A DNA stretch of 64,000 bases from contig NC_030986.1 of the NCBI RefSeq assembly GCF_000149955.1, positions 33,863 to 97,862 of the forward strand, written 5' to 3'. How positions within the stretch are numbered: position 1 is the stretch's first letter; every line of letters starts with the position of its first letter. The position numbers and the translations under genes are program-made. Below are positions 32,210-42,600 of this stretch, piece after piece. The notes under the pieces were generated by a model. It saw only the letters and a program-made list of their open reading frames with translations. It was not told the origin of the DNA and did not search any database. This DNA is from Fusarium oxysporum f. sp. lycopersici 4287. Taxonomy: Eukaryota > Ascomycota > Sordariomycetes > Hypocreales > Nectriaceae.

Positions 32210-34726
32210 TCACTGCTTACTACCTAAGCTCAACTTCCATTGCTTGTTGCTCAATGTTTCCAGAACTTCTTCCTGCCTAGTAGGTAGGATTATATGGACA
32301 GGGAGCTGCTTTCCTTCCTGCTTCTCGTCACCCTCACTCTCCCATGACAAAGTCAGAAAAACCTCATTATTCTGGTCCTTCTGCCAGGAAACGCGAGCCA
32401 GTATTGGCTGTTGCCAGGTACCACTCACTGGAACTTTAGCCTCGAAAGCCTTAAAGAGGCCCACTCGCGGCTTGAAGATAAGCACCCTCTCGCCGTTGAT
32501 CATGGCGAGCTTGAACCCCGCAACCTCGGCGGTGTACTCGTATAGAGGAAGGCTGCCCCATGCGTGACAATCCGATCTTTGCGTGATGTAGTCTTCCACC
32601 CAAGTCGTCATGTTGAGTTCAAGCTGCTTTCGCCAGGGTGCCCAGAAACTGAAGAATTGGGCTTCGTATGCCTCATCCCCAACAAAGGATAAAGCCCTCA
32701 GACTATAGAACGCCATTGCTATAGATACCTGTGTGAACTTGTGCGCACGCTCTCCTTCCACTTTCGCTTGCAGAGCAAGAGAGCGATTCAAAAGGTCAAA
32801 GGCTTCTTTACCAGTTACCGCGCCACAGAGAACTGCCCAAATTTGACAATGTTCGCTATAATGGGTGCGGTTTGCCAATGTAGCGAGACCATCCGTGAAA
32901 TGGGTACCGTCGAAGCAGTGGTTTCTGACGGCTTGTACGATCAACTCAGCCTGATGTTTGTGTTCATCTGCGCGTGATGGCTTGCCCAGACACGATTCAA
33001 GCGAACTGAGCCTCTGTAGAGTATATGCGAACAACTGATTCGTGTAGGTCAGGTAACCAGTATCCTTTGCGGCGGGTGGGACTCCGAATGGCTTATATGA
33101 ATCACTCCAGTCAACAAATTCCCAGTCGCCAGCTAATTGAGAAACGCGGAGGAGGCCAGTTTCTTGGTCAAGACGACTGCCGAAGGTGTATAGAATGGCA
33201 TCAACGATGGGTAGGAAGCTAGCTGCAAATTCCCTATCACCAAACTGCTCGTAATGGTCTGTTACCATACATACCCAGAAAAGAGAGAAATGGGAAATAA
33301 TCTGCTGATGGTGGCAAGGAGCACGGCTTGCTGTCAACCCTACTTTGGGCTGAAAAGAGTTGTAGAATTGTAAGACTGCTTGGCGTGCGAGTCGATCATC
33401 TCGGGAGATCATATAGGTGAAGAGTGCAGAGCTTCTTGTGTCCATGGCGTACTGAAGTTGCTCGTAAAATGGGCAGTCCTCATAGCAGTCGTGCATACAG
33501 TTCTCCAATGTGCGTAAGCTCACCTCCCAGAGCTTGTGGAACCATGATGGGCTTTCATTCTCAATCTCGACTGTAGGGAATGTGGTCAACACTTTCAGAG
33601 GGTAGTTTGTTTTAACAATGTGTATCCCATTAAGAAGCAGGTCCGAATCTTGAGCAACTTCAATATCCATGGCAAGGTATCGAAATGTTCGGAAGTGAAA
33701 AGGACTGAAAGTTTCATCATTGACTTCTGCAATGCCATAGTCAACCAAATCTTGATCCAACTGGGTTCCCCCGAAGATATACTGGTCTTTCGGCCCTACA
33801 ATGGACTTTGAAGTGTCGGATCTGTCTCCTTTCTTTCGCTCAAAAGGTAGCCTAGTAGGCTGCTCCTCATAACCTTCAGACCAAGTGATTTCCAGCTTGC
33901 TACCACCAGTTGACGGCCTGGCGAAACGGAAGTCGACATAGGCTGTTATGTGGTAAGGCATCTCGAGTTCGACACGATGTACAGTGCCTTTGGTCAGGAC
34001 AATGCCCGTCTCATGCTGCAGGGTCGGGTCAAGAAGACGTTCCCAGGTCTCCCGGGGCTGTGTACTTCTGATATTATAGATCGCTATGGGATGAAGTTGC
34101 TCTAGTCGAGGGAATGGAATCATCCGAGGATGCAGATTCCAGGGCATAGAGAGACCCCAATTGACCATGAACCGATATGGCTTTGCCGCAACCCAAGTAA
34201 GCGCATGGGATTCCCGCTGGTCAACCCTTTCAAAGATATGGAGGAAGAAATCAAAATTCCCACTGACGGGGAGAGCTCTGCAGGTATCAAGAGCCGTCTC
34301 CCATGTCTCATCCGTCTGAATATCCAATGCTCGCTGCTCCAGGTCGCCTTCAGTTGAGTCGTGCCTAATGTGTAACCCTGGAAATGGGGTCCTGGGAAAG
34401 CTCGAGGCATTTTGTGATCCGTGATAGAACCGAAGAACATGAACAATAATATTGTTACGGCCAGCGACAAGATATGGTTGAATGTCTAGGACGTCGTAGA
34501 ACCATGTCTGATCGTCTCCTTTAACAGGACCAGTATGAACCACCGACTTGTTAATGTAGAGCTTGTATCTGGTATCGGCTGTAATAGTAATTTTCACAGG
34601 GCAGTGAGGAATATCTTCTAAGTCGATGGACTTGCGGAAATAGACAAATTCACCCGCAGAGGACGATTCTGGCTTCTCGTTCCAATGTGGGTGCCAAATC
34701 CACGAGGTCTCAAAATCGACAGTCAT
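32210..34726 (-). CDS. GH78 alpha-L-rhamnosidase (intracellular), copy 1
   Basis: Intronless, 838 residues from the ATG at 34726 (MTVDFETSWIWHPHW; the frame extends to a TTG at 34753 that is not used). The N-terminal beta-sandwich has FVYFRKSIDLEDIPHCPVKI, ITADTRYKLYINKSVV and WFYDVLDIQPYL. The (alpha/alpha)6 barrel contains NCMHDCYEDCPFYEQLQYAM followed by DTR at about residues 408-428, the CP-x-YEQLQY-x-DTR motif of this GH78 subgroup that includes catalytic acidic residues. A C-terminal beta domain follows. There is no signal peptide, so it probably hydrolyses imported rhamnosides in the cytosol. The start side faces a promoter that holds a CGGGG-N5-CCCCG operator candidate at 35076-35092. 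A second, more distant GH78 lies at 42.6 kb. Confidence 0.85.
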   Translation of the reverse strand: MTVDFETSWIWHPHWNEKPESSSAGEFVYFRKSIDLEDIPHCPVKITITADTRYKLYINKSVVHTGPVKGDDQTWFYDVLDIQPYLVAGRNNIIVHVLRFYHGSQNASSFPRTPFPGLHIRHDSTEGDLEQRALDIQTDETWETALDTCRALPVSGNFDFFLHIFERVDQRESHALTWVAAKPYRFMVNWGLSMPWNLHPRMIPFPRLEQLHPIAIYNIRSTQPRETWERLLDPTLQHETGIVLTKGTVHRVELEMPYHITAYVDFRFARPSTGGSKLEITWSEGYEEQPTRLPFERKKGDRSDTSKSIVGPKDQYIFGGTQLDQDLVDYGIAEVNDETFSPFHFRTFRYLAMDIEVAQDSDLLLNGIHIVKTNYPLKVLTTFPTVEIENESPSWFHKLWEVSLRTLENCMHDCYEDCPFYEQLQYAMDTRSSALFTYMISRDDRLARQAVLQFYNSFQPKVGLTASRAPCHHQQIISHFSLFWVCMVTDHYEQFGDREFAASFLPIVDAILYTFGSRLDQETGLLRVSQLAGDWEFVDWSDSYKPFGVPPAAKDTGYLTYTNQLFAYTLQRLSSLESCLGKPSRADEHKHQAELIVQAVRNHCFDGTHFTDGLATLANRTHYSEHCQIWAVLCGAVTGKEAFDLLNRSLALQAKVEGERAHKFTQVSIAMAFYSLRALSFVGDEAYEAQFFSFWAPWRKQLELNMTTWVEDYITQRSDCHAWGSLPLYEYTAEVAGFKLAMINGERVLIFKPRVGLFKAFEAKVPVSGTWQQPILARVSWQKDQNNEVFLTLSWESEGDEKQEGKQLPVHIILPTRQEEVLETLSNKQWKLSLGSKQ

Positions 34727-35074
34727 ACTGGGGATGGCTTCGGACGTGGCCAAAACTCAAGAATAGCAATTTGTACACAAGCAGAGGGCATTGATAAAGG
34801 CGTAGAAACTCCCAGCTAATAAATAACTCTATTCACATAGAAACTTGATCAAGTTACCGAAGTCTCCACCAGTAAAGTCTAGGCTTGATGTATTTCGTAT
34901 CAAGATGTACCGAAGGGTCTGATCACAAGATGACGGATCAGACCGAGGTCGGGATACCCGGCCCGGAATGGGTTAGTATCTTGAGACCTGAGTCAAAGAC
35001 AAGTCATAAGAGTTGGCATGTCGGTAGAACTCTGGGAGAAATCATTCATGAACAAAACCGAGGGACGATTAACA

Positions 35075-35093
35075 ATCGGGGAACAGCCCCGAT
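35075..35093. promoter_or_regulatory. Operator candidate 1: ATCGGGG-AACAG-CCCCGAT
   Basis: A perfect inverted repeat with 7-bp arms and a 5-nt spacer, about 350 bp upstream of the GH78 copy 1 start. As CGG-N9-CCG it matches the inverted-triplet layout recognised by Zn2Cys6 dimers. Equivalent sites lie at 37650-37666 and 41812-41827. Confidence 0.65.
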
Positions 35094-35299
35094 TCCCCCA
35101 CACTTCTGTGGACCCAGGTCCCCCTCATTATCTCTTGGCTCGGAATATGACAACTGGGGCACAAAAACCATGCTATAGAGTTTCCCACCCCAACTATTAG
35201 CGGCAGTAAGTATCCAGGCACATTACCTCATCTACCTTCATCTTACTAAAGTGATAGTTTGATCTGCATCTTGCAGTATCGTGCTATCATACCCATGTC

Positions 35300-35660
35300 T
35301 AAGTCTTCCGCTCTAAACCCGAGATAGTATGTAAATTTCACAAGATACTTATGGTGATAAGCCTGAAATCGTTTTGGTAGACTATCCCATGTTTATGGCA
35401 TATAATACTTAAAGAGTTATTGAAAAAATAAGTAAGATGCTAAGCTAAATATTAAGCTTAATGCAAGATGCAGTAAGGAAGAAGTATGAAGAAGAGGTAT
35501 TCAATATTTGACAAATACTATTTTTTTTAATATCATAGCGAAAGCTAAAGTCTAGTTATTTATATATAGAGAGAAGTATTAAATAAGATACTGTTTTATA
35601 GTATATATAGTCTTATTAAAATAACTACTAATTAGTTATAAGAAAACAAGTGGTACAGAT
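35300..35660. repeat. AT-rich intergenic stretch
   Basis: A/T-dominated sequence with poly-T and TATATA words between GH78 copy 1 and the 3' end of the sugar carrier gene. No gene seen. Confidence 0.5.
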
Positions 35661-35746
35661 TACGTCCTGCTCCAAGGAACAACACTCCTCTTCATAGGAT
35701 AAAGGCTAGCCCTCCTGGGTTCAACTCGCATTTCGGAATAGCTTTC

Positions 35747-37380
35747 TTAAATAGAACCCTGGCACTGGTATTTGCGGAATTGACGAGTCTTGACCTTGTT
35801 CTCAAACATCTCATCCAGCTCCAGGTAGGTGCGGTTCTTCATCTCAGGCAAATCGAACCAGAAGACCGCCCAGGCAATGACAGACAGAGCAGCAAAAATA
35901 AGACCAGTCTTGCCACCTAGATTTCCCTCGTCCGAGTTAAAGATGTAAGGGACACAAAAGTTGAAAACCCAGGACATGAAGCTGTTGCAGATGAAACCGA
36001 CGGCGTTGGCCTTGGCACGGAGTCGGACAGAAGAGGTTTCAGAAGCAATGATGGGAATGACTGGTCCAGCACCAATGTTGAAAAAGACCATAACGAGGTT
36101 GATCATAACACCCATATACCACAGTGCAGCTTGAGTTGAGAAAAAGCCAGCGATACCAACAGAGAGCCAGGTTGCTGCTAGGAGTGCTGTGCAGCCCATT
36201 ATGGTACGTCTGCGGCCTAGATAATCGACAAGGAACCAGGAAATCATAATAGCACCCAGGGACAGACCAGAGGCGATCTCAAGGACCATGATAGAATTCT
36301 CTGGGGAGAGGCCGGCGATAATCATGAAGTAGGTACCGTTGGCGACGAAGCTGGTACCATGGAACTGCTGAACAATGCTGGCAAAGATGATGATGCGCAT
36401 CCGGCGAAAGTTGGGGCCCATGAAACATTCTGACCAGGTGACGTCGGCTGTGTCAGCCTGCTCTTGTCTCTCGTGCTCGAGGGTTGACTGGAGGGCGACC
36501 ATGGCAGCCTCGACCTGGAAAGGCTTGTATAGCCAGCCAAAAGACTTGCGGGCGCCGGCCTCGTCATTCTTTCGGAGGAGCCATGCCGGAGACTCGGGGA
36601 CAATCAGGGCCGAGATGAAGGCCGTGCCAGCGAGGGCCCACTGGGTGGCGAAGCAGATGCGATAGGACATTCTTTGAAAGCCGTCAGGAATCTGGCTACC
36701 AGCAACGACGGCGGCGATCAGCTGGCCAAAGACGAGCTGAAACTGGAACAAGGACAGGGCAAAACCTCGTAGCTTGACAGGGACGATTTCAGAGTTGTAT
36801 GTCATGCAGGTGGTAGCCATCATGCTCAGGCCCATGCCAATAACAATCTTGCCGGCCAGGAATGTACCGCGGCGGTGGCCCATGGAGTCGCTCAAGTCGC
36901 ATGTATATACCACCGCAATACCGGCCGCGGTGATGATAGATCCGGTCATCATAGAAATCTTTCGGCCGAATCGATCAGCGACCCAGCCGACAATGACGGA
37001 ACCAATCATAAAACCAATCTGCATCGAAGCATTCCACAGAGACAGCCAGATAGATGGCAGAATAGGCATCCCATCTTGAAGCTCGCCGAATCTCTGCCTG
37101 TTTTGATGAATTAGAATAGTTCTACTGCCACTAGGATGCATCGTATTGGTGGAACCTACAGAAAGGCCGGGAAGGCTGTGACGACACCAACAATGATAAT
37201 ATCGAAGCCAAAGGCCATGGGGCCTGTTGCCATAAGGATGCTGAAGATAACAGACTTGTAGTTCTGTTTGAGGGACTGTAGCAAAGTGAGGGAGGTGGCA
37301 TCGTGCTGGTTGATGGCCAAGGAGACGTCCCCCTTCTTGCTCTCTACCATCTCGACGCTGGGCTTGGTGTCGTGCTCCAT
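35747..37380 (-). CDS. MFS sugar transporter (SP family)
   Basis: Two exons. ATG at 37380 (MEHDTKPSVEMVESKKGD) leads to TM1 (VIFSILMATGPMAFGFDIII). An intron of about 55 nt (GTAGGT...AAACAG) joins FPAFL to QRFGELQDGMPILPS. The protein is about 523 residues. Sugar-porter signatures are present: GWVADRFGRK in loop 2-3, PESPAWLLRK after TM6, VDYLGRRRTI in loop 8-9 and LPEMKNRTYLELDEMFENKV at the C-terminus. It belongs to the proton-coupled sugar porter family, whose fungal members include maltose/alpha-glucoside and hexose carriers. It lies between two rhamnosidases and beside two regulators, and its promoter has an operator candidate. Rhamnose or rhamnoside uptake is therefore a reasonable inference, not shown by sequence. 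Confidence 0.88.
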
Positions 37381-37649
37381 TGTGTTAGTTGTTGGTGATG
37401 GGTGCTTGGCTATTTGATCTGGAGTGACTGAAAAAACCAAGTAATTTCATGGTGATTTATATTATTCGGAAGTTGTATGTAGAAATTGGGTTGCAAACCG
37501 TCTCTGCGCCAAGTCAATTGGAAAATCAGTTGTTATTGTTACAGAATGCGGGGTTTGACTTTCCGCTAGACGCAATCGAAGCCCCTGGTTGCGGGGTCTG
37601 GGGTCCGGGGTTGGTCTAGCCCAGAAGGAATTAGGACTGCCCATAAATG

Positions 37650-37666
37650 TCGGGGCTCGTCCCCGA
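37650..37666. promoter_or_regulatory. Operator candidate 2: TCGGGG-CTCGT-CCCCGA
   Basis: A perfect inverted repeat in the 365 bp divergent region between the sugar carrier (start 37380) and the Zn2Cys6 gene (start 37746). An upstream ATG at 37647 overlaps this site, which is one reason to prefer the ATG at 37746. Confidence 0.65.
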
Positions 37667-37745
37667 TAATTCCACTACCCCCCTTCTTTTTCTCTACATC
37701 ATCCAAACTAGTTTCGCTACATTTTCCGCCGAGCGGTACTTGACA

Positions 37746-39809
37746 ATGGAAGAAGAACGAGCCTCAAAGCGTACCAAGTCAGCCAATAGCATGGTCTCGT
37801 CAGGTGATGAGCTCCCACCGCCTGGTAGTAGTTCCCGTACGGGACTTGCGTGTGAGGCTTGCAGACTCAGGAAGACTCGCTGCGTCGGCTTTCCCACCTG
37901 CTCGTGGTGCCAGCGCCGTCGCCAATCTTGCATCCGAGGCCAGAACAGTCAGACGAGCCCGTGGGTGGACCTCCTCTTGGCTTTACCGAAAACTAGCTAA
38001 CAATTCCTTGCCATCTAGATTGGACGATTGGGGCAATCAGATACTTGGTGCTATATCAAGGGCCAGGGATGAAATTCTCGGTGCATCAATCCAATTCAAT
38101 GCTGATCGGCCGCTCAACCATACCTCGGTTACGCTGCCGGATAACGAACACGGTACTTGGCCTCGTACCCATAGAGGCCAGGGATGCTTCGCTCCGATGT
38201 CGAGCGCCGAGAACATTTTACAGTGGGATGTTTTGCGAGATCAGCTTCCGAGCTCAGCCCAATCCCCAATCAACGCCACGGACCCGTACGAACCTGACAG
38301 GTCCACCAGTTCCAAGGCTAGTGCCGATACGTCTTCTGCCAAACTCCGAGCTCTGCAGCAACGCTTCGAGACTCAGTTCCTGGCTCGGTATCCCATCATC
38401 AGCAGACCTTGGTTTACTCGCTGCGTCCGCAATGTAGCAGAGAGCGACGGAGATTGGAGTGCTGAAACATGTCTCGTCTTTCTGGCTTGTGCTATCGCAT
38501 CCTTATGCGACTGCTCTGATCACGATGCCTTGACGCCTCAAACCACCTCCATGAGTCCAGCATCTACTGTCTCAGGCTCATGTATGCCTAACTCGCGCCG
38601 GCCTGCGTATCAGTATTGGACTATGGCAAAGCGGAGACTCGGCTGGGCCCTTGACGAGCCTGCGGGTCTGCTCTCCGCCCAATGTCTGTGCCTAGCTGGG
38701 TTCTGGCATCTGCTGAACTTCGCGCCACGAAGGGCTCGCAACATGTTTTATCGTGCTATTGAGAGTATGAGGGATATGACATTTCCAAGCTTGCCGGATA
38801 TTGAGAGGCATCTGGCACGATTCATTCATGTCCTCTGTGCCGACCTGCTCGAGTAGGTCTCCAATTCCGTTATCCACTACATCATGATGCACAGTCATGA
38901 TACTGACCTATCTGTTACAGACGTTTGAATTTTGAGTTGGAGCTTTCCCCATACAACGGCCGAAAGGAACCTAATAACGAAACCTTTTCACTAAACGAAA
39001 GCCCCAATCTTCCTGCTGTGATCAGTCTTCACACGGAAGACTTGGCTGGAGGCTTATCTTTCGAGCTCACAAACAATCCACAGCAGTTGCACCCAATTCG
39101 AAAAGACATCAACAAACTCCTGGCTTCCATATCAACAATCTCCAGCTGGCTTGACCTGTATTCGTTGCATGGCCAAGCAAAAGATTTGCGATGGCGTCTC
39201 AACCAACTCACAGACCCAAGGAGCATCATCTGCGGGGAAGCTTCAAGCTCGACTGCACTTAGTCATTCATTCGGTGAGCCGATCTTTGAAGATGTAAGGA
39301 TGCAGAAAAAAGAGCTCACGGCGCGCTTACTGCGCGTTTATTTGTGCTTGAACCTGCACCTTTCGCCTCCCCTCCTACGGAAGTTGGATTCCGACGCCAA
39401 TCCTCCACCTGTCCAGTCACCCCAACGCATCTTGGGAGAGATAGCAAGCCTTGCGGATGAGTGTCTCTCGCTGACAGCTGAGGTAATGACCTCACATCTC
39501 AAGGAGTGGCAGGGTAGAGAGTCTCTGTCGAGCCGTAGTGCCGCATCCAGCAATCCAACCTGCCACAATCCTGAAGCAGAGTTCTCGTACCGTTTTTCGT
39601 ACGTAGGTTGCCTGACACTCCTTGCAGTATACTACGCCAAAACAAAAGCAGCCTGTGGGGAGATGGATTTTGCCCATTGCCACTCACTGAAGCTGCCTGT
39701 AGACTGGCGTTACTTGGTTGCTGGTCACATGAGAATGCTACTATCACACGACGAAGGGACCAACACATGGAAGTGCGGATATTTGCTCAGCCAATTTGAC
39801 ATAGAATGA
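37746..39809 (+). CDS. Zn2Cys6 transcription factor, candidate rhamnoside regulator
   Basis: ATG at 37746 (MEEERASKRTKSANSMVSS). Exon 1 carries the binuclear zinc cluster CEACRLRKTRCVGFPTCSWC followed by QRRRQSC, with all six cysteines. A GTGGGT...ATCTAG intron (about 37.96-38.02 kb) gives SQTSPLDDWGNQILGAISRA. A second intron (about 38.855-38.92 kb, GTAGGT...TTACAG) joins CADLLE to RLNFELELSP. The fungal_trans region runs from ALQQRFETQFLARYPIISRP through YQYWTMAKRRLGWALDEPAG to the C-terminus (LLSQFDIE). It is divergent from the sugar carrier with an operator candidate between them, so autoregulation and carrier control are plausible. About 640 residues; appears intact. Confidence 0.82.
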
Positions 39810-39829
39810 TTAGATTTTCTCCGTGCCCT

Positions 39830-41541
39830 TTAATCAGCATCCATCGCTGAAACGCCAGTCTCACAACCAGTTTCCAGCGGTGGTGATTCCAAGCGCACAA
39901 TCCACTCAAGATACATCCTGGCATCCGCACTCTCAGCACCCCAGTACGCAAGTGCAATCTTCAACTTCTGCATGCCGGGCTCCCAGACTGGAAGACAGTC
40001 TAGACCCGGTATATCACTTTTTGCCGTGGCTATGATTTCTAACGCCGCACATGCGCAGTAACGAATACCAAGCCAGGTCCCGGGGTGGCGATGTGTAGTA
40101 AGTCCATGGGTTACAAGGTATCTATCGATCCGGAGAGCTCTATTTGCAAGCTCGTTGGCCTGGGCTTGTAGCGACATGGATAGTCCGTCGAGGTCTCGAT
40201 GAAGAATGAAGTGGAGGGCAGGCCTGCTCAGTGTGTGGCGAATGATGATCAATCGGAGCCTCAAATATTCTCGCAGGTCGTCGGGGGAATGGCCGGACTC
40301 GTCCGTCTCAATGGTGATAGAATCCGGAAGATTAACGAAATGTACCATGATCTGGTTATCTAAATCTGCCAGGGTATTGAGAATGTCTCGGTAGAATGAC
40401 TCGCGGTCCACGTTGACTGGTTGGTGTTGCTCTGCCTGTTGAGTGGCGAAAAATGATTCGATTCGGATTTCCAGCTTCCGAAGCGAGATGTCTGTCAAGT
40501 AGTACATCCAGCTCTGCTCGTGTTGTGCGGCCGATGAATCAGAACTGCCACCTATGCCGGGAGGGGATGACCATGAAGGTTCTAGGTCTGGTAGAAGGGA
40601 TGACATGTTCTCATACTGAATCAGCTGAGCGTTTGCAATTTCAAGCCCCAGTTCAGAGGCGACTTCTCTATTCAAGCGATCATCAGCATGGGAGGCTCGG
40701 TGGAGGGGCATTCAAGAATGGACTCAAACCTCTCTGTCTTGAGACAACTCCAGAAGAGTTTACGATGTGCATTATCTGGCTTCTTCTTCGTGTTCCCTAA
40801 AGCCGCCTGAATCATGGCTGACCCGCCTAGGCTCTTGGTCAATACATCTTTGCACATGATACTCGCGTTGTTCAAGCATCTCCATGAGGCGAGTGGTTTG
40901 AATGTCGTTACGTAGTACCCAGCAGTCAGGAAGAAACACTGTGCACCGACAATGCTCGCATGGCCCATAATGAAACCAAGTCTTTTGAGGCCGGCATCGA
41001 AGTACTCGCGGCTGCGCAGGTACTGTTCCGGATCTATTGACGCCTCTGAGTACTCCTCTAACTTTCTGTGGTCATATGGCGTGCAGATACTCCCTAGGGC
41101 ACAAGCCATTAACTATTTTGATAGTCAGCTAAAATTGAACGTCTCACAACTATTAAGGCACTTGGGGATTGCAGTAGGTACCAGCAGACATGTAGGTGCA
41201 TCCCAGCCAAGCCCTTCCTCCTCTACCACGGAGATCTGACTGTAGAGAACCCCGAGGTCGACCAGGGGCTGCTTAGCGTGAATGTATTTGACGAATCGTT
41301 CGATGAGCTGCGTCATTTCGGCTCGATCATCAAGTGCCCCATTGGGAGGGGGGAGATGAACTGGCAGACGAACCGAAGCATAGTGAGGATCCGCGTTCAG
41401 CCTTACAGCTTCAAAGTCGTCGTTCATGTCAATAACCGAGGTCAGAGGCGCCTTCAAGAGGTGGTAGGGGCGAAGGCTCGGCCATGTTAGTGTAGATTCA
41501 ACCGATGAGGACCACCATGACCGAGTGGGTGGAGAAGTCAT
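39830..41541 (-). CDS. Fungal-specific transcription factor domain protein without visible zinc cluster
   Basis: ATG at 41541 is the first in-frame ATG (MTSPPTRSWWSS). Introns near 41.11-41.17 kb (CLL|LMACALGSI) and 40.66-40.73 kb (CLKTER|EVASELGLEIANAQ, GTTTGA...GAATAG) give one continuous protein. The fungal_trans core includes MTQLIERFVKYIHAKQPLVD and YYVTTFKPLASWRCLNNASI. The C-terminal half has SWMYYLTDISLRKLEIRIES, YLRLRLIIIRHTLSRPALHF and RYCACAALEIIATAKSD, typical of Zn2Cys6 regulators. No C-x2-C-x6-C motif lies in the first exon. Either the DNA-binding exon was lost or lies upstream, or the protein acts as a partner of another regulator. It ends 20 bp from the convergent regulator gene; the 41.8 kb operator candidate lies on its start side. 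Confidence 0.7.
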
Positions 41542-41811
41542 GGATGGCCTTGAACCTAATCGGCAACGGGATGATAGCGTTTGAGTTGGTAAGCAAGTCT
41601 TGGTTACATTGGCTGATCCTTGGGAGAAGATTACCCGTCTCAATTTGTGAGCGGGTAGCTGCTGTGGTCAGCTGAGGGGCTCATGTTTAATAACCACGAA
41701 CCAGACCCGCCCAACCTCGCAAGTGTTTTTACTTAACCTAACTAGTACTAGAGGTATTTTAGAGTTTGCTATGATCATTGCTCGGGGTATTTACCAGCGA
41801 ATGGCAAAACG

Positions 41812-41827
41812 TCGGGGCATATCCCCG
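41812..41827. promoter_or_regulatory. Operator candidate 3: TCGGGG-CATAT-CCCCG
   Basis: CGGGG-N5-CCCCG in the divergent region between the fungal_trans protein (start 41541) and GH78 copy 2 (start 42601). The outer T is not matched on the right. A half-site CTCGGGG lies about 30 bp upstream. Confidence 0.6.
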
Positions 41828-42600
41828 CTAAGTTCGTCATCACTACCCTAGACCATAAAAGTTAATTCTGTCCCTCCAAGCCAAGTCAACTCTCCCCTGT
41901 AAAAATTCTTTCTTGGCACGCACTGTTAGTGCCGTGTTAGGAGCGGGATTTTCTGCAGGCCACGCGACCACACAAAACTGCGGGGATGCTATCGGCTCCC
42001 TAACAGCAGTTTTCAGAGAAGGAATTTTGGAGAGTTCGCCTTCTCTGACAACACCTTTGTCGGATCTAATGGCGGCACCTCAGAACCAGAACGCCTTAGA
42101 TATCGGAGGACGATGCCCATGGCATCGGTAGCGACATCCTCCCGATCAACGACGCCGATTGCGATGGGTTTTTCTCCTTTGAAGGCAAGCCGCACCGTCG
42201 GCCTCTGATTCCTTCCCGAGGTTTTTCCCTGCCGCCGCGACAGTCGACTACGAGCTACAACTTGGTTACTGGAGATTGTGGACTGCGTCGGCAGATGTAG
42301 TGATGCGCGAGAGAATTCTGGTCGGTGGAAAAAGTTCGACAATAGATTGCCCCCGAACCCGCTGACGGGTGACGGGCTTGAGAAATACAGCACCTTTTGT
42401 GCCATTGGTATGCTGGATGGTGAAGGAAGCGGGGTTTCCCTGTACCTAGCTAGCTCAGCACGTCTTTTGCTCCAGTAGGAGATCTGGCTTCGTTACAGCC
42501 ACCCAGACGAAAAATATACAAACAAACAAACAAACAAACCCTCCAAGCCAAGTGACGCACAACCGCTATCAGATGAGGGAGTACAACAAATATAGACATA
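41828..42600. other. Upstream region of GH78 copy 2 with an unexplained open frame
   Basis: No supportable gene. A minus-strand open frame of about 130 codons (42.01-42.40 kb) contains a stretch whose spacing mimics a Zn2Cys6 cluster without cysteines (see findings). An (AAAC)n microsatellite at about 42518-42539 sits roughly 60 bp before the GH78 start. Confidence 0.4.
42518..42539. repeat. (AAAC)5 microsatellite
   Basis: Tandem AAAC units in the probable 5' leader of GH78 copy 2. Confidence 0.8.

Noticed and set aside
35700..35745. tRNA-like T-loop (GGGTTCAACTC)
   Set aside because: No matching acceptor, D-arm or anticodon arm could be folded around it by eye.
37647..37745. Upstream ATG start for the Zn2Cys6 gene
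   Set aside because: It overlaps the CGGGG-N5-CCCCG operator candidate and adds a hydrophobic leader unlike regulators; the ATG at 37746 is better.
42013..42405. Minus-strand frame as an independent gene
   Set aside because: No family, no neighbouring exon support; kept only as a possible decayed DNA-binding exon.
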